Of a stretch of DNA of 64,000 bases, positions 1 through 11,569 are shown in pieces. Source of the DNA: Nageia nagi (taxonomy: Eukaryota > Pinophyta). Location of the stretch: the NCBI GenBank assembly GCA_050084985.1, contig JBITNC010000001.1, positions 63,984,001-64,048,000 on the forward strand, written 5' to 3'. Below the pieces are notes generated by a model. It worked only from the letters and a program-made list of their open reading frames with translations. It was not told the DNA's origin and searched no databases. The position numbers and the translations under genes are program-made. Every line of letters starts with the position of its first letter. The first letter of the stretch is position 1.

Positions 1-302
1 ATATGATATAAAAAATGAATAAAAAAAATCTATTCTAATTATGTCATCATTTCATTTGCACATTGTTTTTTGTTTCTCTTGGACCTTCTCTATATTATTC
101 ATTTCGGTCCTCTGCAATTCTATGTACTATGCTAAGCACATTAGTTGAACATTGAATATAGTCTACTTCTGTTAATAGATTGTATGAAACTTGATGCTGC
201 AGCAATGTAACTTGACCTATCCACAAATTCTGTGTTTTGTCGATTGCTATAGCGTTTCTTTGTTTCTGACAAAATGGGCACGTTTAACTTTTGGGTTGCA
301 AG
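1..302 (+). other. Intron of the ATG13-like gene (3' part of an upstream intron)
   Basis: No coding sequence is seen here. The stretch is T-rich and ends in an AG at 301-302 directly before an open, in-phase exon, so I read it as the end of an intron whose start lies left of the window. Confidence 0.55.
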
Positions 303-478
303 GATGAGAAAGATGAAAGTGGATCACCATCAGGACTGAAGTTCTTGCGCAGTGGATCATCTCCTTATACAGTTTCCAGAAGTTCTAGCAAAAATTCTTA
401 TAATTATGAAGTTGAAGATGAAGACCTCTCTTGTCCCTTTGCCATAGATAACGATGAGAGTGATGGCTGTAAAAGCAG
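303..478 (+). CDS. ATG13: ATG13-like autophagy protein, internal exon (partial gene)
   Basis: Exon of a gene that looks like plant ATG13, the regulatory subunit of the ATG1 kinase complex that starts autophagosome formation in the cytosol under TOR control. It encodes a Ser-rich, acidic, probably disordered stretch, including SPSGLKFLRSGSSPY and a later SCPFAIDNDES segment; a CPF box of this kind is what I recall of the plant ATG13 tail. The exon opens after an AG at 301-302 in phase 0 and closes at 478 before a consensus GTAAGT donor. The next exon begins at 13394, and the split codon (AG|A, Arg) keeps the frame into the conserved C-terminus. The N-terminal HORMA domain must lie left of the window. 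Family assignment is from memory of motifs, not a search. The acceptor has only a modest pyrimidine tract, so the exon start is less certain than its end. Confidence 0.7.
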
Positions 479-2590
479 GTAAGTTTTGTTGCATTTCCTC
501 ATTTTTTTTTCTTTTGAGCTATCATTTATCTGTTTGTTTCTTGTCCGTTAACTCATTGGAAAGTTGCTGCAAACATCGATTTCTGTTGTATTTCTGATAA
601 GTGACAATCTATCTCAATTGTAGTTTGTTTGGGATTTTGTGTCAAGACATTTGTCAAATCTCAATTCAACTTGATGTCTTTCTCCGTTTTTTTATGGGAA
701 CATCTTTCAAATAACTTGAATAGAGTCCTTTGGAATTGTTAACCTTGATTCAAATTGGGACTTCATGAGTCTTTTTAAGACCCGTAGAGTCACAATGCCA
801 TGGTGCATACAAACACTTTTACTGAATGTGCATAGTCAAACCTCGTGGCCACACTCTCTCACACATAGACACAAGGGCTCTACACCTATTGGAAATTGAA
901 CTGTTATCATTTGCATGACAAGATCATGTTTCAATAGTTGTACCAAGGTGTATATGCATGTGCACGCACACATAAGGAAAAGATGAGCCTTCTCAATAAG
1001 ATTACACATTTTAGAAAATAAATATTAGACCCATGTTAAGAAACCAATGATTGAAGAATTGAAATTGGGATCATATTCCATGATCCTTCATCTTAGTACA
1101 AATTATGTTATTGATTGCTAACAAACCTTTCTATAAAACACACTTGATGATGTAGAGGACTCCATAAGACAACAAAATTTAGTTTAAATTTAAATTTAAC
1201 ATGTATGTCTGAACTTAAATTTTCATTGGAAATTGGTATGGTCCCTATTGTTGCAAATGTTAAGGACTAGTCTCCAAGATTGTTCAAGATGTTTTCTATT
1301 ATTGTTGTTGAAGTTGTTTGGCTGTTTCTTGATCTTCATGACATCGTTGACTATCTTCTTAAATCTATGCTCATATGTAGTAATCACCATTGTTTTGTCA
1401 TTACAAAATGGGTAGTTACTCTCTAGTTATTGTGATTCATAAGAGCTGATTTTCTTGTCCAACAATGATGAATATCCTTCACGTTTTTATTTATCCTTGT
1501 TTAAATTTTTCTTTATTTTGTTTCACTAATGTAAGCACAACCAAACATAGAATCAATAAGATCAAGGTTACATGGGGAAAAATCTCTTGCCTTCATAGGA
1601 AAGTCACTATTCCTTGAATGTCCTTAGAATCATGAGACAATGTAGGAGACATCCCTCATCATCTGTGGTACATAAGGGCCAAAGCTTGGGCTATCCCTAG
1701 GATGTGTAGGGAGTTTCCCAAGTCATCCCAAAAATGGATGATTGAGGTATGACCCAGGCATCCCTCAATGGTTTTGAGGACACCCAACCATCCCTATCAG
1801 CCAAGAGGTTCAAAGCCTCAAAACGAAAAAGGGCAAAAAACTTAAGAAAGAGGGAGTGGGTGGGGCCCACCAAACCCTTACACCTTGAAACCTTAAAATC
1901 ATTAGAAGTATGTACCAAAATTGCATTATCTTGCAATGGGGCTTCTTTCTCAAGTTGTTCGTACCTTTGTTGTTGAGAAGAATTTGTCTACAAACAACTT
2001 GATCCATAGTATAAGAAGAAATAAGCTCACCTTGCAAGAGTAGAGAAATTAGTTGCAATGCAAGGCTCATCCCACCATCTAGAGAGAATTAAAGTAGAGA
2101 AAACAAGGAATCTTTAGCTACATGATGGGATGTTGGTCTAGATGATGCATAAGAAATTAATGAAGATGAGGATCTTCTGGGGTTGGTTTGGTTGAGGAGG
2201 TTGATGTCCAACTAAATCAAGATTTGACTTTGATGATAAGTCCGACCTACTAGGCTGCACAATAGGAGGCATTCTTTCACATGAGCACATGGAGCTATAT
2301 TATTTGCTATTTTGTCCTGTTGAGTTTTCTTGTCATTTGGTATATTGATATCACGACATATGTAGTTCACTTTAATATTTGGAAATCATATGAAACTTGA
2401 TGAGTATTCGATTTATGCAGCCAAATGTTTCTCTAGTCAATGAAAACGAATAATAGCAAAAAATTTGGCAAAAATCACATATTCTAAGAAGATGTGATTC
2501 TTGCCAAATAATCGACATTTGATGCATTTTATATACATTCAGTATTCTTTATTGCATTTTTAATTAGCCACTCTTTTTCTGAATAATCTT
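479..2590. other. Intron sequence without recognised features
   Basis: Low-complexity AT-rich DNA with scattered short open frames on both strands (for example around 1700-1980). None has a recognisable domain or start context. I see no gene. Confidence 0.5.
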
Positions 2591-2603
2591 TGAATGGCTG
2601 AAT
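2591..2603 (+). repeat. 13-bp target-site duplication of the SINE (mate at 2783-2795)
   Basis: TGAATGGCTGAAT at 2591-2603 is repeated exactly at 2783-2795. The two copies flank the 179-bp insertion, as left by LINE-driven target-primed reverse transcription. Confidence 0.85.
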
Positions 2604-2782
2604 ATTTTTTCTGGGTATGATCGTGAGCCAAATTGTTCTAGGAACCCCCCTTACAGCCACCAATAGGGTAAACTTTTAAAGTCTTTTCTATCCACCTGAA
2701 AGCTGTGGATAGAGTGATTCAAACTTGAGACCTTCCTAAGGCAAATCAAAGCATTTAACCATCACGTTGTCCCCTTGGGGAC
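2604..2782 (-). mobile_element. tRNA-derived SINE, complete, inside the ATG13 intron
   Basis: A 179-bp insertion between perfect 13-bp direct repeats. Read on the minus strand it starts with GGGGACAACGTGATGG and a pol III box-A-like segment (GATGGTTAAATGC, near 2751-2765). A box-B-like segment (CAAGTTTGAATCA, near 2713-2726) follows about 30 bp later. It ends in a short A-run (T6 on the + strand at 2605-2610) next to the duplication. Head, internal promoter spacing, A-tail and target duplication together are the hallmarks of a SINE mobilised by a LINE partner. The body downstream of the tRNA-like head matches no family I know. The short tail suggests an old copy. Its orientation is opposite to the host gene. 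Confidence 0.75.
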
Positions 2783-3187
2783 TGAATGGCTGAATTTTAA
2801 AACTTTGACCCCAAATGAATATGGCCGAGCCCAAAATTCACTTCTAATTTAGAAAAATGATAATTTAGATTTGGAACAATATATTTTATGCTCATCATGT
2901 TTTCTATTGGCCATATTTTTGTTGGGATGTGTTTCCACAATATTAAAATTGAGATTGATCATGATATAGAACTTTGTGTGGAAAAAAGTAAATTTGTTAT
3001 TTTTTTTTGCTTTTTTCTCTATTTTTATGTCTTTTACACCCCCCTAAATATGACCTTTGAGAGTATCTTGTCCTATCTACCCATCCCCTACATTCTTTTT
3101 AACATTGAATATGAGACATGCCATTTGATGGTCCAGGATCTACCACATATTTCATTGATTTGAGATTTTTCTTGATGGTTTCTAATT

Positions 3188-5920
3188 TTTTTTTGATAAG
3201 TTGGAATGGAGGATTTCGAAAGGATACTGAACCTTTTACAAAAACCATAAAAGATTAACTTTGAAGCTCATCGGTGAGGCAAAAAGTCCAACTGCACTAC
3301 AACTAGCCAGTTCCAAAATAAACATGACATACACTACCGGGAATTCAAAATATAAAGTATTTAGAAACTAATCACTCAATATCATTCCATTCTGTTATCC
3401 CCACCACCTCCTCGAGGCAGAATTCCAAACCATTAATTTGGAGCTTGGCATCTTGCAGGGTCTGTCCCAACATTTGTTCCATCTGGTCCCCCGAGTGGAG
3501 CAGTTATTTGAGGATCCTGTAACTCCTTTTTAATGCCTTTATCTTGTGAAACTTGGACTCGTTCTTGAACTTTCGCTTGCTCTGGGCTTTCTTCTTTTGT
3601 TTAAATTCCTCTTGAGGTGGGACTGAGTCAGAGCCCACCTCCATTTCATCGCTCTCATTAGCTGACTCATTCAAGAAATCAACATATGTTGCAGCTGGTT
3701 TCCTTCTTTTCCTCAACAGGTATTGTCTCTTTGGCTCAGCTTCAACACTCTTCTCCTGTCCTCTTTTCTTGCCTGAACAATGTCATGTTTTGCTTCCTTG
3801 CCTTGCTCTTTTATCTGGGCTGAGACGTCATCGTGAACCAGTTGAGCTTAGGAGTCTTCAGCTCCCTAGTCTCCTTGGACTCCCGTATCACCTTCCTTGG
3901 ATTCCAAGGAGGTCCCACGGCTCGGCATCCATACCACCTTATCCATCCAGCCTTCCTTTGCCACGACATGTTTAAAGATTACCATACATAGCCACTGGTG
4001 AAGCGGAACAGCAAGCTTACCAAGCCTCAGGTCCTTCGCCGTTTTTTCAAGAACAGGAAACCTGGGATGTTCATCTTCTTTCCCCACGTAATGTGATGCA
4101 AGAAGGCAAAATGATAGCCACGAACTAGAAGCCAAATACCTTGACTGTGCCCTTCTTCCAGCTAGAAGCCAATTGGCAGGATAGTTCCAGGTCAAAACCA
4201 TCAAACTTCTTCAAAAAAATCCAAATAGCCCGTCTTCTGCAACTTCTCTTTAACATCATCAGCTACCAACAACACTCGAGCTCAGGTCTTAGGTGGTTAT
4301 GGCCTTGAAGAATTCCAGAGAAGTCACTTGAACCATATGCCCTTATTTACCCCGCAACACCTCAACCACTCTTCTTCCATGGTCTTTCTTAATTTCTGCA
4401 TAGTGAACAAATAGAACAAACGAGAAAAAGCATGCAACAATTTTAAAACCTTGGGACTGGAGATTACCCCCAAAGTCACCTTCCGCACGTGCAAAGCCTA
4501 ATGAACATTCCAAAACCATAGAAATAATACAACAGCCAGGCCAATAGTTGACATCACATGTCACCAGACTCACTGCCTTCGCCATGCCAAATCCATGCCT
4601 GCCTGCTCCACCCCCTGCCGCATCAACCTCCAATTGTGATGCTCAAAGAGATCATTATTATTCTTGAAGGATAAGTGATCCCATTTGCCATCCCAATATT
4701 TGCCATCCCATCTGCTACCGCATTAGCCTCTCTGTAAGTGTGTTGGACAATATCCTTGTCTATGCTATCCAATATAGCTTTTGCTTCCGCTATCATTACA
4801 TTAATACACACCTGTTTGGAAGGCAAAAATCCCACTTCTTAAGATTATCAATAGTTAAAGCTTTATTCTGCAAAACTAGCCAACAGAAAAAGCTTATCAT
4901 AGGAAGGAGGTGTTTATCCCAAATTCTTTGGGGCCAAATAATACCATCTCCCTCTATCCATTGATAACCTGACTTCACTGCATAGTTCCCATCCTTTTCC
5001 CTAAGCCCGATGACTGAGTCCCTTGGTCTTAAACGGCTAAGAAGATAAGCTCTCATACTTCTATGAAGGATATCCAGCTGTGGCCGAAGATTGAGATTGA
5101 GACTTTCCACATCCAACAATTTCCACTGCTTTCCCTCCTTATCAGAGATTAGATAACCATGCAGTCTGTCCCCATATAACAGGGCTAGCACATGTCGGAG
5201 GCCTGCAAATCTCGGCATCTCGCAAAGGGGTTTATTGAACAGCCAATTATATTGCCAAAAATGAACTTGAGAACCATCACCAATCTGCCACCTGCAACCT
5301 TGCTTCAAAAACCTTATCAGCTTCTGTAAATTGTTCCATAAACAGGAACCTCTTGGAGGATTCTCATTCTCAAGGAAAGAAGGGTCTCTCAAGTATTTCA
5401 CTTTCATAATATGCACCCATGGAATATCCTCGTCTTTGGCTAGTTTCCTTCCCAATTTTCCCATCCAAGCTGAGTTCATTCGGCTAAGCTTTCTAAATCC
5501 CAACCCCCCTACCTGTTTCCTGGAGCAAACTCTTTCCCAAGCCACCAAGGCTAACCTGTTTCTTATTCTCCATCCCAGACCAAAGAAAGTCTCTTGGATT
5601 TGTTATATCTTTTTACAAACAGTAGCAGGCAACTTGAAGATAGACATAAAATAAATGGGGATGCTTTGAAGCGTAGATTTAACCAACTATGTTTTCCTAG
5701 CCATGTTAAGAAGAGCTCCTTTCCACACCAAGTGTCCTAGAAAACGGTCAATCACCGGGTTCCACACTTCCTCTTTCATCCTTCCTTTAAATAAAGGCAT
5801 GCCCAAGTAAGCAGCAGGGAGGTCGCAAATTCAAGTTCAACATCCAAAAATTCTTGCTACCTGAAGCTGAAGTGCTTGTGTGTGGTATTTAAAAAATATA
5901 GCTTACTTTTGTCGAAGTTA
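3188..5920 (-). mobile_element. 5'-truncated L1-type LINE insertion, minus strand
   Basis: The copy ends (minus strand) in a poly-A seen as a T-run at about 3187-3195. It is bracketed by an imperfect 18-bp duplication, TCTTGATGGTTTCTAATT at 3170-3187 and TCTTGATGGTTTATAATT at 5921-5938 (17 of 18 match). Reverse transcriptase C-terminal, zf-RVT and RNase H remains run right to left between 5860 and 4623. About 1.3 kb between RNase H and the poly-A carries broken minus-strand frames (3504-3716, 3866-4204) that I do not recognise. Everything upstream of the RT thumb is missing, the common outcome of incomplete target-primed reverse transcription. Confidence 0.8.
4623..5860 (-). pseudogene. LINE ORF2 remnant: RT C-terminus, zf-RVT and RNase H tail
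   Basis: Reading from 5860 down, broken frames give the end of a plant LINE reverse transcriptase (YLGMPLFKGRMK and LVKSTLQSIPIYFMSIFKLP). The open frame 5548-4796 (250 aa) then starts VAWERVCSRKQVGGLGFRKL and continues into the zf-RVT region, with the typical tryptophan spacing of GDGSQVHFWQYNW and WDKHLLPMISFFCWLV. Near 4800 the frame jumps into the last part of an RNase H domain (VQHTYREANAVADGMAN). The cysteine-rich end of zf-RVT and most of RNase H are therefore deleted. No complete catalytic domain survives, so the copy is dead. Confidence 0.8.
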
Positions 5921-5938
5921 TCTTGATGGTTTATAATT

Positions 5939-6883
5939 GAAGGAAAACCGATTGGGCATTTTTCAGTTAGGATACATGCAATCTTCTTTTTGTGATTCTT
6001 TTTATATAGGATATGTATGATGTTGGACCTTAGCTGTTGCTTTCTTATTTACTTCTGGTTATTGTCATTTCTAATATGAAAGCTCTATTGATTTGGTGTT
6101 GACAATAATAATGCCTTTTGATAAACACCTTGAATAGGTGTTTCTCCTTTTTTTACAAAGTGTTCCTTGTAACAATCTTTTGGTTCTTGTAAGGTTGCTA
6201 GCACACCCTCCTTTGGAGATGGTGATGTTGAAATAATCCCGGTAGATAGAAATTAATTTGCAATTTGTAGTCATTAAGCAGCATCTACAATTTAAAAAAA
6301 TGACTGGAAAAATTGAGAACTTAATTTCCTGCTGCAAATAACACATGAAAAAGAATGTGGAGGAATTGATTGTGTTAACAATTGATTTAAGTGGAGCACC
6401 CTCCTTATGGGTCTTGATCAACCGATAAATTCTTAGAGTAACCTTGTTGTTTGGGATAATTCTTTCTTATATTTATTAATAGATGATTAGCCCAAGACAA
6501 ATTCTGTAAGATCCATCCCACAAAGTTGTTTTCAAGCTTCCTGTAAGTCTCATTGTCGAGTAAACAGTCCTGCAGCTTGGAAATGCAATCAACTCTTTGT
6601 ACAATAACACATAGCTCCATTTATCTGTCTCTGTTAGCTACCTATGTGGAATGATATTAGGCTTCTTGAGACCCAATATCTACTTGCTCAAAACATTTCT
6701 CTTCGTCGGTCTTGCTTGGTCAAGAGCAATTGTATTGTCCAGTTAAAATTATTTAGCTTCATTTTGTTGCAGACCCTTTTCAATATATTCTATCCTCTTA
6801 AATCTTCAGTAAGAGCTTCTTAGAAGATGTTATGAAACCCAAACATCTGTTAAGATCTAATGTCATTAATGAAACAACTTAGC
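5939..6883. other. Intron sequence without recognised features
   Basis: AT-rich; minus-strand open frames (6071-6421, 6405-6620) show no domain I recognise. Nothing else is seen. Confidence 0.45.
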
Positions 6884-7160
6884 ACATAAAGAAATGTAGC
6901 ATAGCAGTCCATGGTTCTTGTCAAATATATCAGCAAAAGAAAATTAGTGTACTCCTGATAGCAACAATATATGTAGAAATAATTATCTCAAATAAAAAAT
7001 CAATAATGCTAGCCATTTGAAGGGGACAGAATATTCAATAGCCACTTAAAGAAGGCAGATCTCGGAATGTGCGTTGGTATAAGGTGAGCTATAAAATATG
7101 TTATTTGATGAATATCATTACATTCACAATATCCCTAATTATAGACTAGTAGATCAATAA
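6884..7160. repeat. Diverged dispersed repeat, mate at about 9727-9970
   Basis: The stretch from ACTTAGCACATAAAGAAAT through GTAGAAATAATTAT and AATCAATAATGCTAGCC to the ATTCACAATAT words is found again, diverged, at 9727-9970. The same ACTTAGCACATAAAG word also ends the first gag-protease copy near 8713. It probably belongs to the same decayed element as the gypsy fragments between the two copies. Confidence 0.65.
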
Positions 7161-7860
7161 CGCTAATTCGTGTATTCTGTCAAATTTTATCATCACTGTG
7201 TTGAATTCCTCACAGAACTAGGAAGTTGGTGCTCTGGGAGTATTCTGGCATGTTGGAACCGCAGGACTAAAATGTTAGCATCCTGGGACAGAGTTGGGTG
7301 TTCTGGGTTTGTTTGCACAGAACAAATTGCTTGCACAGTTATGTATACCTTCACAAATCAGCAAATCTAAAGCACACCCAATACTTACACATTAGAGTTT
7401 TAACACAACAAAGAGCATCAATGGCTACGTTCTATGAACTGTTACACCACCCAATGAAATACAAGCTTTACACATAAAAGTTCACACTAACTCCCTACTT
7501 CTAGATAGTATAATTTTATTTTAGGAATTGGGAATGATTTCTGGGCTTCCCTTAAGTTACATTTTCTACCTAATTATCGTAATAAAGAATATACATAGTT
7601 ACAGTTACAATTACAGTTTTGAAGTGAGCGACAAATTTGACATTTGTGCAAAGATAGAAATGAAGTTTAAATTTGTCTTTTTTCTTCTTTATCAGCATCA
7701 TCATTCCAACATTCTCCACCTTGATGCTAAGAGAGCTCACAAGACTATCTCTAAGTTTCAAGAACGGAGATTTTGTAACACTAAGTTGATCTTGAGTAGT
7801 ACAATATTTTAGCACAATTTCATGTTTTTAAACCATATGCTTGATAAAGTGATATTGTTG
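7161..7860. other. Intron sequence without recognised features
   Basis: Short frames on both strands around 7528-7815 overlap each other and show no domain. I see nothing functional. Confidence 0.4.
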
Positions 7861-8039
7861 GGTGATGTCTCCCATTGAACACTCCATGGGGAACCTAATA
7901 GTACATTTGCTCCACCTAAGTCCATGACATACAAAGCTTTGGTCCATGTGTGATCATCCATATTAAGTCATATATTCAAAACCTTTCCTACAAATGCTAT
8001 CTTACCTTTATTAGCAAATCAACCCATTAAAGTTTTCTA

Positions 8040-8400
8040 CTTTTTGCACATATAGCCCCAATGTCTTTGCTATGTCTCTACTAATGAAATTGTAAGTGCT
8101 GCCAAAATCGATTGTAAATTCTCAATAAAACCACATACCTTAATTGTTTGGTGATATGTCATCCCATTATTTTTAGTGCTATCAAAATTGTCTTCAGCTT
8201 CTTTGGTCAATCTTTTAGCCTCTCTAATTGGTTGGGGATATGCAATCTCAATTCTCTCATTTTCTGCTCCTTCAATCCACTTCTAAATGCCATGAGTGCT
8301 ACTGGTGAAGATACATCTTTTGTTAAGTTGAGAATACTCATGAATTCATTGAAGTATTACTCCATTGTACCTTTCTGCTTAATTTGCATGACCCTAATTC
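8040..8400 (-). pseudogene. Ty3/gypsy gag and protease fragment, copy 1
   Basis: The minus strand reads, with stops and shifts, a Retrotrans_gag segment (YFNEFMSILNLTKD followed by SPVALMAFRSGLKEQKMREL, about 8400-8230). Further down is a broken pepsin-like segment (MTYHQTIKVCGFIEN, about 8160-8115). The YxxEF and FxxGLKxxxxxxL spacing is typical of plant gypsy gag. The active-site aspartate region is destroyed. This is debris, not a gene. Confidence 0.65.
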
Positions 8401-8919
8401 TATGTTGTATGTTGTTTTGATCATCTTAATAAGGTGATCAAAATGAGATAGGTTTCTACTCTTTTTTTTTGTTTAAATTTTTATTTATGGTTACAGACCC
8501 CCCCTAGTTCTCCTGCTGGTGTCAAATACAACCCTAACTAATAACAAGATAGCTAGGAAAAAAGAATTGACCAAAATTATAGAGTTACCTCATAAACATG
8601 TTGCAGATCCTTAGAGATTTCACATGCTTTAGGCCCTTGTTGTAGTCTAGTTTAACAAAATTTGCTTTCCACAGGTAGCCAAGATTGCTTCTCTAATATC
8701 AATTTTAATGAAACTTAGCACATAAAGAAATCTAGAACCTAACAATAATGAAAATTCATGGTGACATCTCCTATTGAGCATTCCATTGGGAACCTAATAG
8801 TACATTTGCTCCACCTAAGTCCATGACATATAATGTTTTAGTCCATGTGTGATTATCCATAATAAGTCCTATATTGAAAATCTTTCTGAACTCCATTGGC
8901 AAATCAACACATTAAAGTT

Positions 8920-9485
8920 TTATATGTTTTGCACAAATAGCCCCAATTTCTTTGCCTTGTTTTTACTAATAAAATTGCAAGCGCTACCAAAATCAATTAT
9001 TACAATAACCTTTTGATTCTCAATAAAACCACCTACCTTGATTGTTTGGTGATATGTCATCCCCATATGTGCAAAAATTAGAAGTCCCATTTTTTCATTT
9101 TTTACAGTCTTTGCTTCTTGATTGGGTTCTTCCTCATGCTTCATTCCTTCTTGGGATGCTCTTCCTCATCATCTTGCATATCCATGACAAAGTTTTTCTT
9201 TTTCTAGCACGCTTCTCTATTCTATTTCCTTTTGCAATTGAAACAAATACTGTTATGTTTGTCTTCTATTCTTGTGTTGTAATCTCTTCTTGTTTATAGT
9301 GTTCATGCATTAATCTTGTCTTCATCTTGCAAGCTTAATCCTCTTTAGATCTCACCCTTCAATCCACTTCTAAATGTTGTAAGTGCTATTGCAAAGGTAC
9401 ATCTTTTGTAAAGTTGGGGATACTCATGAATTCATTGAAGTATCTCTCCATCAAACCTTTCTGTTTAATTTGCATGAGCCTCACT
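8920..9485 (-). pseudogene. Ty3/gypsy gag and protease fragment, copy 2
   Basis: The open frame 9144-8920 (74 aa) carries a retropepsin-like core, VIVIIDFGSACNFISKNKA. The usual D-S/T-G triad reads Asp-Phe-Gly, so the catalytic Ser/Thr is lost. It is preceded by MTYHQTIKVGGFIENQKV, the beta-strands typical of gypsy proteases. Upstream (9485-9360) a broken gag piece (YFNEFMSIPNFTKDV) matches copy 1. It is better preserved than copy 1 but still fragmentary. Confidence 0.7.
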
Positions 9486-9970
9486 GCATGTTGTTTGGAT
9501 CATCTTGAAGAGGTGATCAAAACGAGAGTTTTCTGGATTATTTTGTTGGTTACAAATCCCCCTGGTTCTTCTGTTAATGGCTAATACAACTCTAACTATT
9601 AACAATATAACTAGAAAAAAATCATAAAGTTTCTGGTAAAAATGCTGCAGATCCTTCTTGTACTCCAGTTTACAAAAATTTGCCTTCCATAGGTAACAAA
9701 GATTGTTTCTTTGATATCACTGGTAATGAAACTTTGCACATAATGAAATCTAGTGTACTGGTCCGCAATTCATATCAAATACATCAGTAGAAGAATAGCA
9801 ATGTACTCCAGATAGCAGCAACACATGTAGAAATAATTATTTCATGTAAGAAATCAATAATGCTAGCCAGTTTGAGAGGCAGATCTCCAGATGTGCACCA
9901 GTATAAGGTAAGGAAATATGTTATCCAGTGATGATCAATACATTCACAATATTCTATTTGTAAATTAATA

Positions 9971-11569
9971 CATCACTAGCAGTAATCCCTATGCCTTAGG
10001 GCCGACCTTAATACTATCAATCCTATCCTAAGTGCTCAATCCAATCACTTATAAGATAGCTAATGCTGATTATTTGGGCCATTACATTTAATGGTGGGAA
10101 AATTTGACAATCACATTTGGATGATCTTCTTGTTTGAATTCTTAATTTCTGACCATTACCTGGTTGGAACAGTCGAGGAATTGGAGATCGCAAAGTTTTC
10201 CACCCACCTTGGCAAAGATAAGCCTCAACTATAATGATCAATCCCTCTATTATCATAAGATTCTGCTTTGAAAGAGATGAACTTTTGAGCCATGTTGGCA
10301 CCCATTGGTCTCATGAACTAGATAACCTAATGACTAACTTATATTTTGTACAATTCTAGATTTTATTCTTTCTCAGTTATGCATCTCTAATGAAAATACT
10401 GCAGATCTAGATGCAACAAATCAAACCTGGTTTGACTTGCTACAAGCCTTTGAATGGATACAGATAGATTGAACATCTACAATGAAGTTTACAAAATTGC
10501 CTTTGATTGAGAGACCAATGATAGGTTCAAGTCAGATGCTGAGATTTGCCTTTCCAATAGCGTACAAAATTGATCTTTCTTCTATAATATTGCAATCATG
10601 AGAACATTCTTCAAGCAGTTGATTAAAATTAAGTTAATAGCATTAGTAAGATCAACATATATAACATTTCGTAGAAAATAAAATTTTGGGTTTCTCACAC
10701 ACCATCCTACTATTATGACAGGCAACTTGAAATTGATCTGTCTGTATTTGTAGGCTGTAAGATCTATTGGAATTTTCTGGAAAACGGTTCAATTGGGCTA
10801 TACTCCAGTGGTGAATTGAGTTAGTTTTTATAAAGCACACACTCTTTTATTACTAGAATTATGCTTTGATATGAATAGAAAGAGATGGTGTTAGGTGCGA
10901 GCCTTATCATCTATGTCTGCAAGCAAGAATGCATTATGAACATAGGTCCATTGTATTATACCTTTAGTTGTCAAATTCGAGTTTGATGAGTACTCAAGAG
11001 TAATTTCACCAAGTTGATCAAAATGGGCACTTGTTCAACGCTTGCATTTTTAAGATTGATTGAGTTTTGGCTGAACTTTTGCTGGTTTTGTAGTTGTCTA
11101 ATGAGTTTCTGCCGACTCACAAGTTTTACCAAGTTATTTGAGAGATATGATATTTCAATATTTTTTTTTATTCCTGATTTTTTAACTGAGTATTTATACC
11201 AAGCCATAGGCATGCTGTTTTTTTTCCAAGTTTACTGTTTAACTACTACGATTATAACGCATCAGGCTTATGGAGATAGCTTATTGTCTTCATAACCCTA
11301 GCCTTTGGATATGGATACTGGGACATATGGATAAGTTGTGGGTTAGAGTTTTTATCTTCCCAAATATTATCAAATTAGAAATATATAGGGCAAGCATATC
11401 AATTCAGTGAGACATGTTGTGATATACAGATGTATTGGAGTTGTAAGATTCTCATGTTGTTAGATCTTGGGAAGTTATTCCTTACTTAAGGAGTCTTATA
11501 TGTTCTTGCCCTACCTTAATGGGATTTATTCTTTTGGATTTATTGGTAATTTTGTTTTTTGGTATGTGC
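9971..11569. other. Intron sequence without recognised features
   Basis: Minus-strand frames at 10023-10301 and 10971-11213 show no domain I recognise. No repeat or signal is evident. Confidence 0.4.

Larger units (their letters stand above)
7861..9735 (-). repeat. Tandem duplication of a gypsy gag-protease segment
   Basis: Two diverged copies lie head to tail: about 7863-8745 and 8762-9735. Anchors include the repeated AACCTAATAGTACATTTGCT (about 7890 and 8790), TTTGGTGATATGTCATCCC (about 8145 and 9045) and the gag stretch near 8290-8400 and 9360-9480. The offset between anchors grows from about 0.9 to 1.0 kb, so the copies differ by indels of roughly 100 bp. Confidence 0.75.

Noticed and set aside
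1697-1976. Overlapping open frames on both strands in the ATG13 intron
   Set aside because: No domain, no splice context and no codon bias visible; chance frames.
2888-3163. 91-aa hydrophobic + strand frame
   Set aside because: T-rich DNA gives Phe/Leu/Ile-rich chance frames; it lies in the intron without a splice or start context.
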